This document shows, in pieces, positions 57,912-64,000 of a stretch of 64,000 bases of DNA. The stretch spans positions 2,834,501 to 2,898,500 of the forward strand of contig JAJTWR010000314.1 in assembly GCA_021613335.1 (NCBI GenBank), read 5' to 3'. Source of the stretch: Whitmania pigra (taxonomy: Eukaryota > Annelida > Clitellata > Hirudinida > Haemopidae). The notes beneath the pieces were generated by a model. It was not told where the DNA came from, did no database searches, and was given only the letters and a program-made list of their open reading frames with translations. Each line of letters opens with the position of its first letter. Within the stretch, counting starts at the first letter, position 1. The position numbers and the translations under genes are program-made.

Positions 57912-58320
<409 letters not shown>

Positions 58321-58667
58321 TATTGTCATCATCACCATATCGATCCTGAAATGTTCGGAGAACAATAAAATGTGAAGATGCAAAAAATGCATTTTACAAG
58401 AACTTGTTCTAACAAAGGATTTTATATCGCATTTTTTGGGTCTTTTCATTTGCCTTTCAATCCATCTAGCATCCATCCATTGTCATCCAATTAATTTCTA
58501 ATTATTATTATTATCGTCGTCGTCGTCTTCATCCTCATCATCATCATCATAGCTTTGGTTTATTGTGAATTTTAGTCGATCTTTTCGGAATTGAGTTTTG
58601 CATAAATTTTATATTAAATGACTAGCAAATAAGGAGATAAATTTCAAAAAACTGTTCGTTTTCCATT

Positions 58668-59280
58668 TGAAGGCTTTTGTGAAAGATGAGAGCACAGGTG
58701 GCATTGTGAAGGCTCATTTGGAAAATGTTCGCCGTTTTTCTGCTGAGCATGAAAAGACGCAGTTCATTCAAGTCAAATTTTTTGTTTTGACGGGGCTATT
58801 TTGTCGCCCGGCTGTTATGACGGGTCACCCTCCAACAAATCACTCTTCGACAATTCGGTGCACATCAACCACAAGGATGTAGAACTGCCCGTCAACATGT
58901 CACTAGACGTTCCAGTGGACAAAGAAGAATGCATTCGATCCGTAACAGACTGTAAGCTCATTTGCTCCCATTATTATAAAAATAAGTTGCCTTATAGCAC
59001 AAATTACGTATTTCAGCTCTGCAACATCTGTTGAACAAAAGAAGAGAAGATGGATCTTATTCTTTCTACGCACAACAACACGGTTACATTTGGTAAACAA
59101 TCACATCATTTCGATAACATTTTCGTGGAGAAAAGTTGTACATTTGAATGAGGCTCACTTCACAGATTCAACAGTCTTGTTGCAGAAACAGTGAAGTAGC
59201 TGGCCAAACAACAGAAAGAATACGGATCTTTGGATATTGAGGATAAGAATGCCATCATCCTTAGAATGGATTTGGTGCTT
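58668..59280 (+). pseudogene. Unrecognised multi-exon coding relic
   Basis: There are three exon-like blocks. About 58812-58951 has FDNSVHINHKDVELPVNMS and DKEECIRSVTD, ending at T before GTAAGC. Then 58996-59092 follows a TTTCAG and joins in phase to give SLQHLLNKRREDGSYSF, then YAQQHGYI. A third block from about 59151 begins after TTCACAG with FNSLVAETVK, a stop, then LAKQQKEYGSLDIEDKNAI. The first two join cleanly. The third has a stop, so the gene may be dead or mis-joined. No family is recognised. A block at 58785-58830 also resembles the 48567-48730 motif pair. Confidence 0.35.
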
Positions 59281-59685
59281 TAATTTGATTTTGAAGTTTT
59301 GTTAAAATTTGATGTTTAATTTACAAATCCCTAATTTAATCAGGATGAAGATTCGCAGCATGTTCCATTAACATCACAAGTTGTTGTGTCACTTCTCGGG
59401 GCTTCCAATGTTTCTGTGTAATCAGATTTATTAATATTAACATTATTTATTATTAATTAATGTATTAATTGATTTTTTATTATTATCTTCGCATTTCTGA
59501 GTTATTCTCAAAATAGAGAATCCATTTATCTCTATTTTATTTATTAGTAAGAAACTTTTGTAAATTCCTATTTAAAAATTGCTTATAAATATTTTCAGTA
59601 GCGTCAGAGTAATTAAATTGTAAGATCTCATTCAGAATGGAAATTGGGTAATTAGGTGCCAAAGTAGGTGTTGGTGAACGAATGA

Positions 59686-59877
59686 GTGTGAGTGAGTGAG
59701 TGAGTGAGTGAGTGAGTGAGTGAGTGAGTGAGTGAGTGAGTGAGTGAGTGAGTGAGTGAGTGAGTGAGTGAGTGAGTGAGTGAGTGATGAGTGAGTGAGT
59801 GAGTGAGTGAGTGAGTGAGTGAGTGAGTGAGTGAGTGAGTGAGTGAGAGTGAGTGAGTGAGTGAGTGAGTGAGTGGG
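59686..59877. repeat. (TGAG)n tetranucleotide microsatellite, about 190 bp
   Basis: Nearly pure TGAG repeat with two small interruptions (near 59787 and 59846). Open frames reading Thr-His-Ser-Leu repeats on the minus strand are artefacts. Confidence 0.97.
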
Positions 59878-60001
59878 AGAATGACTGAGGTTGGTTTGAT
59901 TGAGACACAGTCAAAATAAGTGACATTCGGACGAGCCAATCCGTTTCGCATGCAACAAATGTTTTTATTCATAAACAACTCATTCGATTAATACTTTAAA
60001 A

Positions 60002-60516
60002 CAGGGGTACTCAAACTTTTTTGGCCGGGGTCCACATTACGTAATTTTCAGATAGGTGGCGGTCCACAAGGGTCAAAGTCATGCGGACCGGGGGGGTAAA
60101 GTAAAAAGTAATGAATTAATATTAAAATGCTGTCAGACTTTTTATTTAGAGTGATGCATGGAACTGCTTGTCCTTCATGACTTCTACGATATTTGGAGAA
60201 TAGCTAGTAATTGCAATTCTCAAACAATTTCCAAGATGTACATCAGTTAATTGACTTCGATTTTTAAACTTGATAATGTTCATAGTTGAAAATGATGATT
60301 CACAGGTGTAAGTTGATCCAAATATTGTCAGAACTGGTAAAGCCAATTTCTTGGAGCAAGAAAGGTATTGACCCTCAATTACAAACTTAGACCAGAATTC
60401 AGAATTTTTTAACTTTTTAAATTTTAAATTTATTTTTTTGGAAATAATTGGAGGTCCACTTAAAAGCTATCGGCGGTCCGGACTGTGGACCGCGGTCCGC
60501 AGTTTGAGTACCCCTG
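60002..60516 (-). mobile_element. hAT MITE with transposase C-terminal remnant
   Basis: The ends are CAGGGGTACTCAAACTTTTT and, inverted, CAGGGGTACTCAAACTGCGG. The flanks are CTTTAAAA and CTTTAACA, a 7-of-8 target duplication. The minus-strand frame at 60146-60346 has FGSTYTCESSFSTMNIIKFK and RSQLTDVHLGNCLRIA, the conserved C-terminal end of GTF2IRD2/EPM2AIP1-type hAT transposases. Confidence 0.88.
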
Positions 60517-60861
60517 CTTTAACATATCCCGAAATATAAATTTTTTTTAAACTTTTTTTTTTTATAATTTTAACATTGGAAATCTGACATTTTTAGTAAT
60601 AGTAACATCGATTAATGATGTGTCGTCACATAACATCACATGATTATTACATGTAAGAAAAAACAATCTGGTCATTTACTATTTGCCTGAGGATGACAAA
60701 GACTCAAAAACTAAAGACAAAGAAATGTTAAATGAACTTGTGAAGAAATTTGGCTTGGAATGTGACCACCAACGAGATGTTTCCAGCATGGCAAGGATAG
60801 GAAGAAAAAATGAAGATTCAAAGAAAAGTAGACCACTGATGGTCAAGTTTTACACTTTCAC

Positions 60862-61068
60862 CTGGGGTGCAGGTTAGCCGAATGGGTTACGTGCCTGCAT
60901 ACGGCGGTAATGGCAACAGTCGTAAAGTGTCGAGTTCGAAACCCAGCCTGCACTGCCGCCAGCGCCCTTGGGAAGGAGCGCTATATAAATGGTTACATGG
61001 AGTGCCTCTGACGCTATACATATGGCGCTATATAAATGAAGTTACAATTACAATTACAATTACAACAA
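60862..61068 (+). repeat. tRNA-derived SINE
   Basis: It has an A-box-like GGTTAGCCGAATGGGTTA and a B-box-like GAGTTCGAAACCC, spaced as in a tRNA gene. It then has GCGCTATATAAATG twice and a (TTACAA)n tail. It is RNA polymerase III-type retroposed DNA rather than a working tRNA, because acceptor-stem pairing and an anticodon loop cannot be drawn. Diverged relatives occur at 3465-3590, 14318-14400 and 18985-19095. Confidence 0.8.
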
Positions 61069-61099
61069 AAAAAGATGATAATAGAAAGCTGTTTTAAGC

Positions 61100-61730
61100 T
61101 AAAAAAAAAAGTCAAAAGTTCAAATCTTTAATAATAAACCATGATTTGTCTCGAGAGAACAGGGAACAATGTAAAATTGAAAAATTGAAGTTGAAAAGTT
61201 TGTTTATAAAGTGAGAGGAGAACCAGGATCCTTCCACGTGGTCTTGGTGAGGAGGCCAAATTATGATTATGATTTCATTTCTAGAACAATCGGTCAAGAA
61301 GCTGAAACGGCGACAAAATTTTTTTTGAAATTATTTGATTATTCTATTTTAAATTCGATAATTTCACGTTAGAAATATCGGAGCATAATTTTTTTGCGCA
61401 TATTTTTGGCGGGCGTATCGTATCGGTTGGAGATGTGATATGACGTTTTGTGTGATCTCATATCGTTTCTTGTTTCGATTCGAACTTCTTGTGCTTCTCG
61501 TCGACTTATTATAGTTAGTTTTGCCATTTTTTAAATATTATATATTTCTAAACGTTATTTTCAATTTAAATTTCCGATTATACTAGCGAATCTAGTATTA
61601 TAATAAAAGTTGTTTGTCTTCAAAAATTTAAATTATTAATATTAATATTATAATAGTTAATTTATCTACAAAACAATATAAATATACATATTATTACAAT
61701 AAAAATAACTAAATTAATAAAAATATATTA
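61100..61730. other. Unassigned DNA
   Basis: No feature could be supported between the SINE and the next AAT run. Confidence 0.5.
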
Positions 61731-61734
61731 ACTC

Positions 61735-61754
61735 ATCAATAATAATAATAATAA

Positions 61755-61797
<43 letters not shown>

Positions 61798-61820
61798 TAA
61801 AAATAATAATAATAATGATT
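61735..61820. repeat. (AAT)n microsatellite
   Basis: A short run of ATA/AAT trinucleotides of about 85 bp. Confidence 0.9.
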
Positions 61821-61840
61821 TTATAACAACCACAAGAATT

Positions 61841-62760
61841 TTGACAATGGAGTCGTCAGCAAGGATTGCACAGAGGGAAAGACGAAGGAGGGAAAGAATA
61901 AGGAGGGAGAGTGAATGTTTATTGGGCAACTTGGTGGGCCAAGTTACATGGGATGTGATATTCATATGTGTGATCTACCATTACGCGATAGAAGGTGAAA
62001 CATTGGAGTCTGTTCTTGTGAAGGTAGAAACAAAAATTGTGGCGATAAGTTAAGAAATTTTATTATTACAAGTTATGTTAATTGTTTACTCTAGACTCTA
62101 GTCTCAAATGGGCTGTTTTTCTCTTGGTGATTATGAAAATGTTTTAATTTCTTTTAAATAATCTTCAATACCGTGGCCATCTTTACTTGTTATTACTGGT
62201 GATGATGTCATTTAAATGTAACGGGAGCACATTTTGATTCAGGACCTACAAGAGAAAAATGAAATCCTTGAAAGTAACACAGCTCTCGTTGTTAAGTGTT
62301 AGTTGATTGGAAAATTAGAATTTTTTGACATGGTTTTTTAAGTAGATTAATAATAATAAAACAAATTGGAAATTCTTGTTTTTCATGTGTTATTTACAGA
62401 TGTTCACAACGGGATATGCTTCCGTGAGTATTTTGAAATCCTTTCATTTATAATGTTTTGCTTATTTTAATTAATTAATTGTGTTTTAACTTTAAATTAT
62501 TATTTTGTCTTTCCAGCCAAAGACCGTCGTGCAAGTAATTTCATTTGATGATTTCAACGCCTTATTAGTTCTTTTCATACTCAACTTTGTTCTCAAAGCA
62601 CTGTTTTGTGAAGTTTTAATTTTGATTTTAACCTTTGTTGCAAACTTCTCCAATGGATCATATTTAAGAGTTTTGAATTTCATTGATAGGTTTGGATGAA
62701 TCGGAGAAACCCTGCATTCCTTGTTCAGAACAGAAAATCGATTGGGAGTAAGTTATTACC
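61841..62760 (+). other. Possible exons, not recognised
   Basis: An arginine-rich open stretch at 61841-62050 (MESSARIAQRERRRRERIRR start, then LVGQVTWDVIFI) may be an exon or a transposon protein start. Blocks near 62520 and 62690 follow CCAG and AG but are short. There is no family match and no consistent gene model. Confidence 0.25.
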
Positions 62761-63077
62761 TATTTATTTATAAGCGCTCTTTGGCTGATGAAGGCTCGTG
62801 TTCAAAACCTAGCTTTTGGAAGGAATCGACGTTTTAGGTGGCTAGGTCTATTTCCAAGCTTTGACTCAGCGCAACAGGTGCAGCTGGGTCTGTATTTTAA
62901 TAATACATAAAAACAAATCGATAATTAGATTTTGAGCAACGATTTTAAGTAATAACAACAAATGCCAAAATATCTAACACTAATCCCATAAGAAGCAGGC
63001 AAATCTAACGAAACCATGAATTGAAAAATAACTCACTAACCCAATCATTGCTTCGAGTTTTCTAATCATTTGAAATA

Positions 63078-63651
<574 letters not shown>

Positions 63652-64000
63652 CAGTTATTAACTTGACTCGGATCTGATGACCTTTGACTTTATTAAACTC
63701 GCAGATTCAGAATCTATCAGATTGGTTGCATAGCAGCATCAGCCCACATGGGATACCATTTATCACAGATGCGGCACCTTGGACAGACTAATTAAGAATA
63801 TTTGTTGTGTTTAGGGCACTCTGTTAGGTTTTCAACAAGTCTGTTAATTAATCATCCGTTTTTTATTTCATTATTTTCTTTGTCACACTTAGATCATTCA
63901 CAGTCATTCAATATTTGGCCACATAAGTCAACTAGTTATTAATGGTAAGTTAGGTTTTTTTTTGATCAATGCCATGATAATCAATTATTCTATTCTATTC

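Noticed and set aside
59537..59978. Thr-His-Ser-Leu repeat protein on minus strand
   Set aside because: Produced by the (TGAG)n repeat.
60862..60950. Functional tRNA gene
   Set aside because: A-box and B-box-like words exist, but a cloverleaf with acceptor stem and anticodon loop cannot be formed, and SINE body and tail follow.

Overview
This window looks like an AT-rich invertebrate animal genome. The genes are split by canonical GT/AG introns. Between them lie hAT, Tc1/mariner, Mutator-like, Helitron-like, CR1/Jockey-like, R4-like and Copia-like remains, tRNA-derived SINEs and long AAT, ATC and TGAG microsatellites. There is no bacterial or organellar signature. The domain mix (immunoglobulin receptors, PAN plus discoidin lectins) and the ZBED5-type hAT copies fit an aquatic lophotrochozoan or other non-vertebrate metazoan. 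The species cannot be fixed from sequence alone.

The backbone is a cluster of small families of putative surface-recognition genes. Family A (minus strand) has three extracellular Ig-like exons, one transmembrane (TM) exon and a very short basic tail. Copies lie at 1-1002 (cut by the window edge), 4653-6767 and 45251-47365, plus a dead fragment at 35095-35340. The 45251-47365 copy can be read from signal peptide to stop as 375 aa over six exons. Family B has two Ig-like exons, a TM exon and a tyrosine-bearing cytoplasmic exon. Plus-strand copies lie at 8537-10152 (369 aa), 11739-13552 (damaged) and 17107-20628 (351 aa). A minus-strand copy lies at 21112-22539, a truncated one at 40631-40903, and a decayed tail exon at 3107-3210. 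Family C is two secreted 259-aa proteins (37034-38382 and 50625-51999) with a PAN/apple-like domain followed by an F5/8C (fucolectin-like) domain.

The most striking structure is the convergent B pair at 17107-20628 and 22539-21112. Both Ig exons form inverted arms of about 0.8 kb that look almost identical, while the TM and tail exons have diverged. One tail carries two ITIM-like motifs and the other has none that fits the full consensus. This resembles paired activating/inhibitory receptors whose ectodomains are kept alike by gene conversion. Other family members carry ITAM-like spacing, and one shows a newly created hybrid Ig exon.

The rest is mostly layered transposable elements. At 28.3-34.9 kb a decayed gene with transposase-like, Ulp1-like cysteine protease and PHD-finger parts is interrupted by a Tc1-like element with double-repeat ends (29914-33422). 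That element is itself interrupted by a segment carrying a PLRG1-like WD40 copy. At 25.8-28.3 kb a Helitron-like repeat is interrupted by a LINE, which is interrupted by one of two same-length 1366-bp hAT derivatives. At 54.5-56.9 kb a LINE is split by a hAT element inside its reverse transcriptase. At 41.5-43.3 kb another LINE is split by a Mutator-like element. The last 10 kb is mainly microsatellite, a hAT MITE, a SINE and a few unrecognised exon-like stretches.
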